A stretch of DNA of 64,000 bases from an uncultured Lachnospiraceae bacterium (GCA_949472775.1 CASWVG010000011.1:1-64000); one strand, 5' to 3'. Numbered from the stretch's first letter, positions 1 to 8,839 are shown. The notes: a model not told the origin generated them from the letters alone. Numbers and translations: made by a program.

Positions 1-40
1 GAGATCTACAATCTTTCCCTTCACGACGCTCTTCCGATCT
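1..40. other. Illumina adapter contamination at contig end
   Basis: These 40 bases match the 3' part of the Illumina TruSeq universal adapter, ending in CGCTCTTCCGATCT, at 38 of 40 positions by my alignment from memory. The mismatches are at 11 (A for C) and 21 (T for A). This is library adapter left on a read and carried into the assembly, not genomic DNA. Genomic sequence starts at about 41. Open frames that run through it should be ignored. Confidence 0.95.
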
Positions 41-41
41 T

Positions 42-1379
42 ATTCTGGAGATGGCTTTTTATGGCTTCAGCACGGCAATGCAGAACCGCAGGGGAACAGA
101 CAGAGAGGACAGTGGCACAGGCGGGGAAGAACCCGAAGAACAGACGACGAAACAGAAAAGGAAGCAGGAACGGCTGGCTTATATGCTGGAGCAGCATGCA
201 GCATACGCCACGGCGACGCAGCTTGGGGTCGTGACCATCAATCTGCTGTTGGGCGCGTTTATTCTGTATCGGCTGAACAACTATTTTTCTTATCTGGTAT
301 CGGATCAGGTGAGCGTCCGTTTCGGCGCGCTTGCCGGGTGGCAGATGCATGTGCTGGCGGTTGCGGTTCCTTTTATTGTGACAATTTTTCTGCTGTACAT
401 AATTATGACAATCGGCGTTATGGTACCGAAGAAAGCGGCAGCGAAGCACCCGGATAAATGGCTTCACGCGCTGGTTACGCCTTTTTATTACTATGTGCGC
501 ATTGTATCGCCCTTCAGCAGTCTGATCTTTGTCACATCAAAGATGGTTCTGCATCTGTTTGGTGTGCGGGACGCGGACGACAGGGAGGATGTGACGGAGG
601 AAGAGATCCTCTCCATGGTGAGCGTTGGGCACGAGCAGGGTATTCTGCACGCCAGCGAGGCGGAGATGATCACAAATATCTTTGAGTATGGCGACAAGGA
701 AGCCAAGGATATCATGATCAACCGCAACAATCTGATTGCCATAGACTGTACCATGACGCTGCAGCAGGCGGCGGCTTTTATTGTGGAGGCGCACAACAGC
801 CGTTTCCCTGTCTACGACGAAACCATAGACCACATCATCGGCATTCTGCATCTGAAGGATGTGATGCGGATGCAGATGAACGAAAAGATGCGTAACCGTC
901 CCATAGGAAAGATAAAGGGACTTTTACGCGAACCGCGCTTTATTACGGAGAAACGTAAGATCAACGATCTCTTTCAAGTGATGCAGAAAGAGAAAATCCA
1001 GATGGTCATTGTCATCGACGAGTATGGGCAGACGGCAGGACTGGTGGCCCTGGAGGATATTCTGGAAGAGATTGTCGGTAATATTCAGGACGAGTACGAC
1101 GAGGACGCGACCTATATCAAAGAGAGCGGAACAGATCACTACGTGATTCAGGGTATGATGCCGCTGGAGGAGCTGGAGGAAAAGATTCAGGTGTCCTTTG
1201 AGGATGAACCCTTTGATACGGTGAACGGCTTTGTGATCTCGCAGTTGGAGCATATCCCCGAGGAAGGGGAGGACTTTGAGTTTGTGTACAGTGGCTATAC
1301 CTTCCGCATTATGGAAGTGAAGGACCATATGATTCAGACGGTGTCCGCGAGGAAGAACCGGGAGGACGGGGAAATGTAA
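42..1379 (+). CDS. CNNM/CorC (hemolysin C)-family membrane protein, 5' truncated
   Basis: Membrane protein of the CNNM/CorC/HlyC family, members of which are linked to Mg2+/Co2+ efflux. The frame is already open where genomic sequence begins. The first residues, around AFYGFSTAMQN, resemble the end of the first membrane helix of the family rather than a natural N-terminus, so the start is missing. Counting from the first ATG at 51: membrane segments near residues 58-78 and 99-125, a CBS pair at about 210-275 and 285-345 (with VIDEYGQTAGLVALEDILEE), and the C-terminal CorC/HlyC domain at about 355-435. CBS pairs in this family bind adenine nucleotides. The true substrate cannot be read from sequence. 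It is followed by yebC after 145 bases. Confidence 0.85.
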   Translation: MLEMAFYGFSTAMQNRRGTDREDSGTGGEEPEEQTTKQKRKQERLAYMLEQHAAYATATQLGVVTINLLLGAFILYRLNNYFSYLVSDQVSVRFGALAGWQMHVLAVAVPFIVTIFLLYIIMTIGVMVPKKAAAKHPDKWLHALVTPFYYYVRIVSPFSSLIFVTSKMVLHLFGVRDADDREDVTEEEILSMVSVGHEQGILHASEAEMITNIFEYGDKEAKDIMINRNNLIAIDCTMTLQQAAAFIVEAHNSRFPVYDETIDHIIGILHLKDVMRMQMNEKMRNRPIGKIKGLLREPRFITEKRKINDLFQVMQKEKIQMVIVIDEYGQTAGLVALEDILEEIVGNIQDEYDEDATYIKESGTDHYVIQGMMPLEELEEKIQVSFEDEPFDTVNGFVISQLEHIPEEGEDFEFVYSGYTFRIMEVKDHMIQTVSARKNREDGEM

Positions 1380-1452
1380 CCTGTAACCTCCTAAAAGCGC
1401 GGATAGAAATGAATGTGTAAACCGCCGGATAAAGTGGTATAGATGAGAAACG

Positions 1453-1474
1453 AAATCTGCCATACAGCAGATTT
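1453..1474 (+). other. Hairpin in the leader of yebC
   Basis: Perfect 8-bp stem AAATCTGC / GCAGATTT with a six-base loop (CATACA), in the 145-base gap before yebC. No T tract follows, so it is not an obvious terminator. A similar hairpin (AAATCCTGC/GCAGGATTT) precedes parE at 56841. I see no other feature in this gap. Confidence 0.4.
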
Positions 1475-1524
1475 GTGAAGGTAAGATAGCAAAAATACAG
1501 GACATTTGGAAAGGACGGAGAGAG

Positions 1525-2253
1525 ATGTCAGGACATTCAAAATTTGCGAATATCAAACACAAGAAGGAAAAGAACGACGCGGCGAAAGGTAAGATTTTTA
1601 CCATCATCGGCAGAGAAATTGCGGTGGCTGTGAAGGAGGGCGGTCCGGATCCGGCGAATAACTTTAAGCTGGCGCAGGTGATTGCCAAGGCGAAGGCAAA
1701 TAACATGCCGAACGATACCATCGACAGGGGCATCAAAAAGGCAGCCGGAGAAGGTGGAAACGTGGATTATAAATATGTCACTTACGAGGGGTATGGTCCA
1801 AACGGTGTGGCTATTATTGTGGACGCTCTGACGGACAATACCAATCGGACAGCCGCCAATGTGAGGAGCGCTTTTACCAAGGGTAACGGCAGCATCGGAA
1901 CACAGGGCTGCGTTTCCTTTATGTTTGACAAAAAGGGTCTTATCATTATTGATAAAGAAGAGTGTGAAATGGATGCGGATGATCTGATGATGACCGCACT
2001 TGACGCCGGTGCCGAGGATTTCTCCGAGGAGGAGGACAGTTACGAAGTCTATACGGATCCCGACCAGTGGAGCGAGGTGGACGCGGCATTGAAGGAGGCG
2101 GGGGTAACGCCGGTCTCCTCCGAGGTGACGATGATTCCGCAGACGTGGGTGGAGCTGACTGACGAGGGTGCGATCAAGAATCTGCAGAAGACACTGGATC
2201 TGTTGGAAGATGACGACGACGTGCAGGCGGTATATCATAACTGGGATGAATAA
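1525..2253 (+). CDS. yebC: YebC/TACO1-family protein
   Basis: Full-length YebC/PmpR-family protein of 242 residues. It opens with the family signature SGHSKFANIKHKKEKNDAAK, followed by the conserved middle (TYEGYGPNGVAIIVD, DNTNRTAANVRSAF) and the acidic C-terminal part (LLEDDDDVQAVYHNW). The family was first described as DNA-binding transcriptional regulators. More recent work on YebC/TACO1 members points to a translation factor that relieves ribosome stalling, for example at proline runs. Sequence alone cannot separate these roles. The start is preceded by AAGGACGGAGAG at good spacing. The gene is followed by a long structured gap before metY. Confidence 0.93.
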   Translation: MSGHSKFANIKHKKEKNDAAKGKIFTIIGREIAVAVKEGGPDPANNFKLAQVIAKAKANNMPNDTIDRGIKKAAGEGGNVDYKYVTYEGYGPNGVAIIVDALTDNTNRTAANVRSAFTKGNGSIGTQGCVSFMFDKKGLIIIDKEECEMDADDLMMTALDAGAEDFSEEEDSYEVYTDPDQWSEVDAALKEAGVTPVSSEVTMIPQTWVELTDEGAIKNLQKTLDLLEDDDDVQAVYHNWDE

Positions 2254-2255
2254 CA

Positions 2256-2354
2256 GCGCAAAAAGTGCTTCTAAAGACGCCAAGAAGCACTATTTCGCGC
2301 GGGAGAAGAAGTTTTAAAGACGTCGCGCCACAGGACGCGATGCCAGAAACTTCT
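2256..2354 (+). other. Two large hairpins in the yebC-metY gap
   Basis: Hairpin 1 (2256-2300): AGTGCTTCT (2264-2272) pairs perfectly with AGAAGCACT (2283-2291), and the stem extends through AAA/TTT to GCGC (2256-2259) / GCGC (2297-2300). Hairpin 2 (2307-2354): outer stem AGAAGTTT / AAACTTCT with an inner stem GTCGCG / CGCGAT containing one G-T pair. Neither has a following T run, so simple termination is unlikely. A third hairpin, a copy of the dispersed element, follows at 2368. Together they form a structured leader of about 140 bases before metY. It does not match the SAM riboswitch signatures I know. Confidence 0.5.
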
Positions 2355-2367
2355 GAATCTCACACTG

Positions 2368-2394
2368 GAGAATGCTTGAAAAACAGCATTCTTC
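2368..2394 (+). repeat. Dispersed intergenic hairpin, copy 1 (before metY)
   Basis: GAGAATGCT (2368-2376), loop TGAAAAAC, then AGCATTCTT (2385-2393). This belongs to a family with the consensus GGAGAAT-R-C, loop of 3-14 bases, G-Y-ATTCTYC. Other copies lie at 8838, 11488, 14099, 22864 and 40952, with a half copy at 27246. All are in gaps between same-strand genes. This copy ends 19 bases before the metY start codon. Confidence 0.6.
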
Positions 2395-2413
2395 GGATGA
2401 AGTGGAGGGCAGG

Positions 2414-3697
2414 ATGAGCAAACCATATAAGAAAGAGACAATTTGTATACAGTCTGGGTGGAAGCCGAAGAACGGGGAGGCGAGAGTGCTCCCGATTTAC
2501 CAGAGCACGACTTTTAAATACGGAAGCTCGGAGCAGATGGGGCGGCTTTTTGATCTGGAGGAGAGCGGGTATTTCTATTCCCGGTTACAGAATCCGACCA
2601 ATGACTTTGTAGCGCAGAAGATTTGCGAGCTGGAGGGCGGTGTGGCGGCTATGCTCACCTCTTCCGGACAGGCGGCAAACCATTATGCCGTTTTTAATAT
2701 ATGCGAGGCGGGCGATCATGTGGTGATGAGCTCCACGGTTTACGGCGGCAGCTTTAATCTGATCACCTGCACCATGAAGAAGATGGGAATTGAGTGTACG
2801 GTGGTTGATCCAGACGCGCCCGCGGAGGAACTGGAGAAAGCTTTTCAGGAGAATACGAAATGCGTGTTTGCGGAAACCATTGCGAATCCGGCGCTGGTGG
2901 TTCTCGACATAGAAAAATTTGCGACGCTGGCCCATGCCCATCAGGTGCCGCTGATCATGGACAATACTTTTGCCACACCGATCAACTGTAATCCCTTCAA
3001 ATGGGGGGCGGATATCGTGACCCATTCCACCACGAAATATATGGATGGACATGCCATGGCTGTGGGCGGCTGTATTGTGGATTCCGGCAATTTTGACTGG
3101 GCAGCGCATCCGGAGAAATTTCCCGGGCTGTGCACGCCGGATGATTCCTATCACGGTATCGTTTATACAGAGAAATTCGGAAAGGCTGCTTACATCACAA
3201 AGGCGACGAGCCAGCTTATGCGCGATCTCGGTTCCATCCAGTCGCCTCAGAACGCGTTCCTTTTGAATGTCGGGCTGGAGACACTTCCCTTGCGCATGGA
3301 GAGACACTGTGACAATGCACAGAAATGCGCGGAGTTTTTGCAGAGTCATGAAAAAGTGGCGTGGGTGAATTATCCAGGACTGCCTGGCAATCAGTATTAC
3401 GATCTGGCGCAAAAATATATGCCGAAGGGTACCTGTGGCGTGATTTCCTTTGGTCTGAAGGGCGGCAGGGAAGCCGCGGCGAAAATGATGGATCATCTGG
3501 AACTGGCAGCTATTGTGACCCATGTGGCGGATGCCAGAACAAGCGTTCTGCACCCGGCAAGTCATACGCACAGACAGATGAATGATGAACAATTGAAAGA
3601 GGCGGGGGTAGCGCCTGATCTGATCAGACTTTCTGTGGGGATCGAGCATATCGACGATATTATTGCGGATCTTGCGCAGGCACTCTCCGCTTTATAA
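2414..3697 (+). CDS. metY: O-acetylhomoserine sulfhydrylase (MetY-type, PLP-dependent)
   Basis: Cys/Met-metabolism PLP enzyme of 427 residues that makes homocysteine from O-acetylhomoserine and sulfide, the direct sulfhydrylation route to methionine. Family features in order: YSRLQNPTNDFVAQK for PLP phosphate contacts, LTSSGQAANHYAVFNI, MDNTFATP, the PLP lysine in HSTTKYMDGH, and a C-terminal SVGIEHIDDIIADLAQAL. I chose ATG 2414 because GGAGGGCAGG lies just upstream. The longer frame from 2372 would start inside a hairpin. Length and sequence fit O-acetylhomoserine aminocarboxypropyltransferase better than cystathionine gamma-synthase. Its product is the substrate of the MetH-like enzyme at 41 kb. 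Confidence 0.93.
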   Translation: MSKPYKKETICIQSGWKPKNGEARVLPIYQSTTFKYGSSEQMGRLFDLEESGYFYSRLQNPTNDFVAQKICELEGGVAAMLTSSGQAANHYAVFNICEAGDHVVMSSTVYGGSFNLITCTMKKMGIECTVVDPDAPAEELEKAFQENTKCVFAETIANPALVVLDIEKFATLAHAHQVPLIMDNTFATPINCNPFKWGADIVTHSTTKYMDGHAMAVGGCIVDSGNFDWAAHPEKFPGLCTPDDSYHGIVYTEKFGKAAYITKATSQLMRDLGSIQSPQNAFLLNVGLETLPLRMERHCDNAQKCAEFLQSHEKVAWVNYPGLPGNQYYDLAQKYMPKGTCGVISFGLKGGREAAAKMMDHLELAAIVTHVADARTSVLHPASHTHRQMNDEQLKEAGVAPDLIRLSVGIEHIDDIIADLAQALSAL

Positions 3698-3712
3698 GAG
3701 AAGGATAACATT

Positions 3713-5188
3713 ATGACTTATCGGAAAACATGGTTTGATTATGTGCTCTGGGCGGTTTACGCGGGGCTTTGCGTGGCGTTACTGGCTTATGTGGGAAAAC
3801 ATATCTATGTGTTCTATGTAGGAACGTCTCTTGCGAAGCTTGGCACATTTCTGCCATTTCCGCTGATACTTTGTCTCTATCCGGGCATTCGCCTGTCTTC
3901 ACAGGCAATCAGAAAAAAGCACCATCTTTCCGCGCATACGGTGGCTATGACAGAATCGCTTGTGGTTTCCGTATCCTTTGTATTTGGTCTTATAATAAGA
4001 CTGAGGGAAGCGTTTTTCATGGTGTCGGTTCCCCAGACGGGAGAATACTATGAAATGGCGGTTGTGAGGACAGGGGCATCGAATCCGGCTCTGGCGCACG
4101 GGATGAGTGACCTGTTTGTGCGTGCTCTCAGGATAGTCTTTTCCTTCCTGGGGAACGGTATGATGGCAGCTATGCTGTTCCAGATTTTTTTACAGCTTCT
4201 TACCCTGTTATTTGCCTATCTCGCAGTGAAAAGGGCGGCCGGTCGTTTTGCCGCCTGTACGGTACTTTTGCTACTTGCGTTTTCTAATACATTTATCAGT
4301 AAAATTTTTATCATTGATCCGGAGTGCATGATGCTGACCCTTTTGCTTGCGGGTCTTTGTCTTGTTTTCCGTTTTGTGAAGGCAGCGCTTTGCGGTCAAA
4401 GTGGTTTCGGCAGTCTGCAGGGGGCGGTTATTCTGGGCGTTATTTTAGGCGTTTTATGCTACCTGGACTGCAGCATGGCAATTCTGTTCCTGTTTCTGGG
4501 AGGTCTTTTTACCGGGAAAATGAACGTGAACGGCGGGCGGAAACGACTGGTCGGGAGATTGTCACTGGTACTGGCAGGCAGCGCGGCCGGATTTCTTTGT
4601 GCCATCGGGATTGACGCGTCACTTAGCGGTGTCAGCTTTTATCAAGGGCTTATATTCTGGAGCAGGCCCTACCTTAATTTGGGTATGGGCGCGAGGATAT
4701 TCAGTGTGATAGGGATGGCATATCCTTTTTTTGCGGTTCTCTTTATTCTGGCATCTTTTTTGGTGTTTGAGTTTATACGGGGCGGACGTGAGCAGGACTT
4801 TTCTGTGTGGCTTCTGCCCTGTATTCTCCTGTCACCTGTGTTTCTGATGGACTTCAGTATCGTGGGATTAAGCGGCGTGGTGCTTTTTTTGTGGAGTGTT
4901 CTGGCGGCGCTTGGATTGAAGAACGCTGTGTTTGGCGGGCAGGCGGAAGCTTTGCGGGAAAAAATCGAGGAGATCAATGCGGCGGCAGCGCCTATTCCCG
5001 TGCTTGTGACACCCGAGGCGGCATCCGCTCCCACGGCGGCTCCGGCGGAAAAACCGCGTTTTATCGAGAATCCCCTGCCGCTTCCGAAAAAGCACGTGAA
5101 GCGGGAGATGGATTACGATTACGAGGTGCCAGAGGTGGATATGCACTATCAGGTGGAAGTTGTCAATGGGGATGATTTCGATTTTTGA
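3713..5188 (+). CDS. Polytopic membrane protein of unknown function
   Basis: 491 residues, starting 15 bases after metY, so probably cotranscribed. About ten hydrophobic segments cover residues 10-415. They are followed by a cytoplasmic-looking, Ala/Pro-rich, then charged tail that ends in an acidic Tyr-rich stretch (YDYEVPEVDMHYQVEVV). The layout, with an extracytoplasmic loop after the third or fourth helix, resembles membrane glycosyltransferases of the GT-C type. I see no diagnostic DxD or similar motif, so that is only a possibility. A terminator-like hairpin follows at 5249. Confidence 0.6.
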   Translation: MTYRKTWFDYVLWAVYAGLCVALLAYVGKHIYVFYVGTSLAKLGTFLPFPLILCLYPGIRLSSQAIRKKHHLSAHTVAMTESLVVSVSFVFGLIIRLREAFFMVSVPQTGEYYEMAVVRTGASNPALAHGMSDLFVRALRIVFSFLGNGMMAAMLFQIFLQLLTLLFAYLAVKRAAGRFAACTVLLLLAFSNTFISKIFIIDPECMMLTLLLAGLCLVFRFVKAALCGQSGFGSLQGAVILGVILGVLCYLDCSMAILFLFLGGLFTGKMNVNGGRKRLVGRLSLVLAGSAAGFLCAIGIDASLSGVSFYQGLIFWSRPYLNLGMGARIFSVIGMAYPFFAVLFILASFLVFEFIRGGREQDFSVWLLPCILLSPVFLMDFSIVGLSGVVLFLWSVLAALGLKNAVFGGQAEALREKIEEINAAAAPIPVLVTPEAASAPTAAPAEKPRFIENPLPLPKKHVKREMDYDYEVPEVDMHYQVEVVNGDDFDF

Positions 5189-5195
5189 AGCCATT

Positions 5196-5224
5196 TTGAA
5201 CAGTTTTTCCGCTTAACTTATATA
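5196..5224 (+). promoter_or_regulatory. Possible sigma-A promoter before tepA
   Basis: TTGAAC (5196-5201), a 17-base spacer, and TATATA (5219-5224), overlapping a TATAAT at 5221-5226. A transcript from here would meet the terminator hairpin at 5249 about 20 bases after its start. Either this is an attenuated leader for tepA or one of the two signals is fortuitous. Confidence 0.4.
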
Positions 5225-5248
5225 ATTTCTTAAATGAGTCATACTAAG

Positions 5249-5274
5249 AGAGAGCCACACAGGCTCTCTTTTTT
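5249..5274 (+). terminator. Intrinsic terminator after the 3.7-5.2 kb gene
   Basis: Stem AGAGAGCC (5249-5256) / GGCTCTCT (5262-5269), loop ACACA, then a run of six T (5269-5274). A classical rho-independent terminator, 61 bases after the stop codon of the polytopic membrane protein and upstream of tepA. Confidence 0.8.
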
Positions 5275-5347
5275 GCGCGAACGAGAAATGCGAAGCATTT
5301 TGAATCTGCTTATGAGACAACTGAACAGAACCGAAAGGAGCACATGC

Positions 5348-6097
5348 ATGGGAAACAATAAGAATACGAAAAACAAAGAAAACCAGAACAGGGACGAAAA
5401 CGAGAAGGAGAAGAAGCGGGACAACGAGAAGCAGAAGGACGAACGGATTGAGAAGGTTGGGCAGGTGACATTAGATGAGAACGCGCTGCACCATAAAATA
5501 CATCTGCTCACGATCATCGGGGAAATCGAGGGGCATGACAACTTAAGCAGCAATGCGAAAACGACCAAGTATGAGCATATCCTGCCACAGCTTGCGGCGA
5601 TCGAGGACAGCGGAGAGGTGGATGGGGTGCTGATCCTTTTAAATACCATGGGCGGTGATGTGGAGGCCGGGCTTGCCATTGCGGAGATGATCGCGTCCCT
5701 GAGCAAACCGACGGTTTCCCTTGTACTTGGCGGAAGCCATTCCATCGGCGTGCCGATTGCGGTGAGTACCGATTATTCCTATATTGTGCCGACGGGAACC
5801 ATGGTGATCCATCCGGTGCGTCTGAGCGGCATGGTGATCGGCGTGCAACAGACCTTTGACTATTTTAAGCAGATCCAGAACCGTATCACAGGCTTTGTGT
5901 GCGAGCACTGTAAGATTCCGAAACCCCGCCTGGAAGAGCTGATGATGGAGACAGGGATGCTGACGAAGGATGTCGGGACAGTGCTTGTGGGAAGAGAGGC
6001 CGTGGAGGAAGGTATAATCTGCGAGGTTGGCGGTATCAGCGATGCCATCGGGAAGCTCCATGATATGGTAGAAAAGAAAAAGGCGGATACAAAATAA
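5348..6097 (+). CDS. tepA: ClpP-like serine protease TepA
   Basis: TepA/YmfB-type member of the ClpP clan, 249 residues. A strongly charged, Lys/Glu/Asn-rich N-terminus (residues 1-40) precedes the protease fold. Likely catalytic residues are Ser132 in GGSHSIG and His155 in TMVIHPVRLSG. In Bacillus, TepA has been linked to degradation of exported precursor or signal-peptide material, and the gene also lies directly before spoIIIE there. I chose ATG 5348 because GAAAGGAG precedes it. The longer frame from 5234 starts inside the terminator hairpin. No ClpX/ClpA partner is encoded nearby. Confidence 0.87.
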   Translation: MGNNKNTKNKENQNRDENEKEKKRDNEKQKDERIEKVGQVTLDENALHHKIHLLTIIGEIEGHDNLSSNAKTTKYEHILPQLAAIEDSGEVDGVLILLNTMGGDVEAGLAIAEMIASLSKPTVSLVLGGSHSIGVPIAVSTDYSYIVPTGTMVIHPVRLSGMVIGVQQTFDYFKQIQNRITGFVCEHCKIPKPRLEELMMETGMLTKDVGTVLVGREAVEEGIICEVGGISDAIGKLHDMVEKKKADTK

Positions 6098-6100
6098 GGG

Positions 6101-6129
6101 ATGACAAGCTCCTGGGAAGATGCTATACT
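6101..6129 (+). promoter_or_regulatory. Sigma-A promoter before spoIIIE
   Basis: ATGACA (6101-6106), a 17-base spacer, and TATACT (6124-6129), with the extended -10 dinucleotide TG at 6121-6122. It lies in the gap between tepA and spoIIIE. Predicted transcript start is near 6136, giving a leader of about 46 bases. Confidence 0.6.
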
Positions 6130-6181
6130 AAGATTGGCATTTTGGGTTTAATGAAATTTTAGTTGCATGTTGGAGGCAGTT

Positions 6182-8839
6182 ATGGCGGCTCAGGGGACAA
6201 GAGGGTCATCAGCAAAGAAACAGAATACAGGCAGAAGCAGGGCGAATACGGCATCCTCCCGGGCAAAATCCCGGAATACGCGACAGGATATGCCCATGGA
6301 TCCGGCTGTCAGAAATGAAATTCTGCTGATTGTACTGGCGGCTCTCGCCCTTATTTTATTTTTGTGTAATTTTGGATTGGTGGGGAAGTTTGGCAGCGCG
6401 GTCAGCAGTGTGATGTTCGGCGTCTTCGGTCTGTTGGCCTATGTGGCGCCGGTCATTATTTTTCTGATGATCGCATTCGGTATGTTGAATGCGGGAAATC
6501 ATATTGCCACTAGAAAACTGGTAGCCGGCATTCTGTTTTTTCTTCTCCTTGGAATGAGTTTTGAATTTTTCAGCACGAATCCGTCTGAGGCGGAAAGTTA
6601 TCAGATTGCCGAGATTTACAGCCGTTGCAGCAAGGGGCATAAAGGCGGCGGCATACTGGCCGGTTCGCTTGCCTACCTGTCCTGTAAATTTCTCGGTACA
6701 GTTGGCACAGTACTTCTGATTCTGGTATTGGGCATTATCTGTCTGGTGATTGTCACAGAAAAGTCCTTTATCGGCGGTGTGGCGGCAGGTGGCCGGAAGG
6801 TGTACGAGCGTTCTTTAGAGGATGCGGCTTACCGCAGGGAACGGGCTGCGAAACGCCGGGAAGAACTGTCTGAAAGACGGGAGCGTGAAGCAAGGGAACG
6901 CAGACAGCGGGAGGAGGAGATAGAAAATGAAAAGCTTCTCCGCATGGATAAAAAAGTGTCCGGTGTCATGCTGGATACGGCGCTTGGCAGGGAGCCGGAG
7001 AGAGTGTTAGTTGAAAAAGTGCGGGATGATATCCATGAGATTACGATAAATTATGACGAAGAGGATATAGAAGAGCATACCCCGCTAAGAGAACGGGAAC
7101 AGCATTCTTTCCATTACATAGAACAGGAATCCGACGAGCTCGACGAGATACATGTCTCAGGGGAAGATACAGAGCCGGAACCGGAACCTGAGATGGAAAT
7201 AGAGCCGGTGCGCCCTAAAAAACCGATGGACTCCTATCAGCCCATGACGGGCAATCAGATGGCCGTTTCAAGCGGCAGAACGCGTCCGGCAGCGGTGAGC
7301 CGTCCGACAACACAGAAGAGTGGAACGGCCGTATCTTCTGGAAAGAGTGCCAGGGACCGTTACCGTTTCCCCACGCCGGATCTTCTCGCGCCCCGGAAAA
7401 AGACGAAGGGTGCGGATTCCGACAGGGAGCTTAGGGAGACGGCTGCGCGCCTGGAACAGATTCTTGGCAATTTCGGTGTGAAGGTGAGCGTGACACAGTA
7501 CAGCAGGGGACCTTCCGTGACCCGCTATGAGCTGCAGCCGGAGCAGGGCGTCAAGGTCAGCAAGATCGTCGGGCTTGCCGACGATATCAAGCTGAATCTG
7601 GCGGCTACGGATATCCGTATCGAAGCGCCCATTCCCGGAAAAGCGGCGGTGGGTATCGAGGTGCCGAATAAAGAAAATACGGCGGTGCCTTTCCGGGATC
7701 TGGTGGAGTCACCGGAATTTGATAAGTTTCAGGCAAACTTAATCTTTGCGGTGGGAAAGGATATTGCCGGAAAGACCGTGCTTGCAGATATCGCGAAAAT
7801 GCCCCATCTCCTCATTGCGGGCGCTACCGGGTCTGGAAAATCTGTCTGTATCAATACCATTATTATGGGGATATTGTTTAAGGCGCACCCGGAGGATGTA
7901 AAACTGATTATGATTGATCCTAAGGTGGTGGAACTTAGCGTATACAATGGCATTCCCCATCTGATGCTTCCAGTGGTGACAGATCCGAAGAAAGCTGCCG
8001 CGGCGCTGCACTGGGGCGTGGCTGAGATGACGGAGCGCTACAAGAAGTTTGCGGATTTCAATGTGAGAGATTTAAAGGGTTACAATAAAAAAGTGGAGAG
8101 CATGCAGGCTTCGGGAGATCCCGATGCACCGGAAAAGATGCCGCAGATTCTCATTATTGTGGACGAGCTGGCGGATCTGATGATGGTGTCGCCGGGAGAG
8201 GTGGAGGAATCCATCTGCCGTCTGGCACAGCTTGCGAGAGCCTGTGGTATCCATCTGATCATTGCGACACAGCGTCCTTCCGTGGATGTCATTACGGGGC
8301 TGATCAAGGCGAATATGCCGAGCCGCGTGGCATTTGCGGTGTCCAGCGGTGTGGATTCCCGCACCATTCTGGATATGGTGGGGGCGGAGAAACTGCTCGG
8401 CAAGGGAGACATGCTCTTTTACCCGCAGGGGTATCCGAAACCAGCACGTATACAGGGGCCTTTTGTCTCGGATGATGAAGTCTCGGATGTGGTAGAGTTT
8501 TTGAAGGATTATGCGCCGGAGAGTGCGGCTGACGAGACGGTGGAAGAACAGATCAACAATATAGCTGTGGAGTCTGGGCAGTCAGGGACGTCCGGCGCAG
8601 CGGGCGATGCGGATTCTGCGTATGACGAATACTTTGCGGAGGCGGGACGGTTTATTATCGAGAAGGACAAGGCTTCCATCGGTATGCTGCAACGTATGTT
8701 CAAGATCGGCTTTAACAGGGCTGCACGCATTATGGACCAGCTCTGTGACGCCGGGGTTGTGGGCGAGGAAGAAGGAACCAAGCCGCGCAGGATTCTGATG
8801 AGCGCGGAGGAGTTTGAACAGATTCTCGGAGGTGAGTGA
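6182..8839 (+). CDS. spoIIIE: DNA translocase FtsK/SpoIIIE
   Basis: Membrane-anchored hexameric DNA pump of 885 residues that moves chromosomes through the division or sporulation septum. Four or so membrane helices lie at about residues 45-190, then a charged linker rich in Arg/Glu (about 200-420), then the RecA-like motor with Walker A GATGSGKS (547-554) and Walker B ILIIVDELADL (about 655-665). The C-terminal gamma winged helix (ASIGMLQRMFKIGFNRAARI) reads polarity sequences in DNA. The ATG at 6182 follows TTGGAGG. The ATG at 6167 lies before that ribosome site and is unlikely. Neighbour order (tepA before it) matches Bacillus spoIIIE, hence the symbol, but a vegetative FtsK role is equally possible. 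Confidence 0.93.
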   Translation: MAAQGTRGSSAKKQNTGRSRANTASSRAKSRNTRQDMPMDPAVRNEILLIVLAALALILFLCNFGLVGKFGSAVSSVMFGVFGLLAYVAPVIIFLMIAFGMLNAGNHIATRKLVAGILFFLLLGMSFEFFSTNPSEAESYQIAEIYSRCSKGHKGGGILAGSLAYLSCKFLGTVGTVLLILVLGIICLVIVTEKSFIGGVAAGGRKVYERSLEDAAYRRERAAKRREELSERREREARERRQREEEIENEKLLRMDKKVSGVMLDTALGREPERVLVEKVRDDIHEITINYDEEDIEEHTPLREREQHSFHYIEQESDELDEIHVSGEDTEPEPEPEMEIEPVRPKKPMDSYQPMTGNQMAVSSGRTRPAAVSRPTTQKSGTAVSSGKSARDRYRFPTPDLLAPRKKTKGADSDRELRETAARLEQILGNFGVKVSVTQYSRGPSVTRYELQPEQGVKVSKIVGLADDIKLNLAATDIRIEAPIPGKAAVGIEVPNKENTAVPFRDLVESPEFDKFQANLIFAVGKDIAGKTVLADIAKMPHLLIAGATGSGKSVCINTIIMGILFKAHPEDVKLIMIDPKVVELSVYNGIPHLMLPVVTDPKKAAAALHWGVAEMTERYKKFADFNVRDLKGYNKKVESMQASGDPDAPEKMPQILIIVDELADLMMVSPGEVEESICRLAQLARACGIHLIIATQRPSVDVITGLIKANMPSRVAFAVSSGVDSRTILDMVGAEKLLGKGDMLFYPQGYPKPARIQGPFVSDDEVSDVVEFLKDYAPESAADETVEEQINNIAVESGQSGTSGAAGDADSAYDEYFAEAGRFIIEKDKASIGMLQRMFKIGFNRAARIMDQLCDAGVVGEEEGTKPRRILMSAEEFEQILGGE

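Noticed and set aside
2254-2413. SAM riboswitch before metY
   Set aside because: The conserved SAM riboswitch core is not present; the stems are different in order and sequence.
5234-5347. Longer N-terminus for TepA
   Set aside because: The frame would start inside the terminator hairpin; a strong ribosome site stands before ATG 5348.
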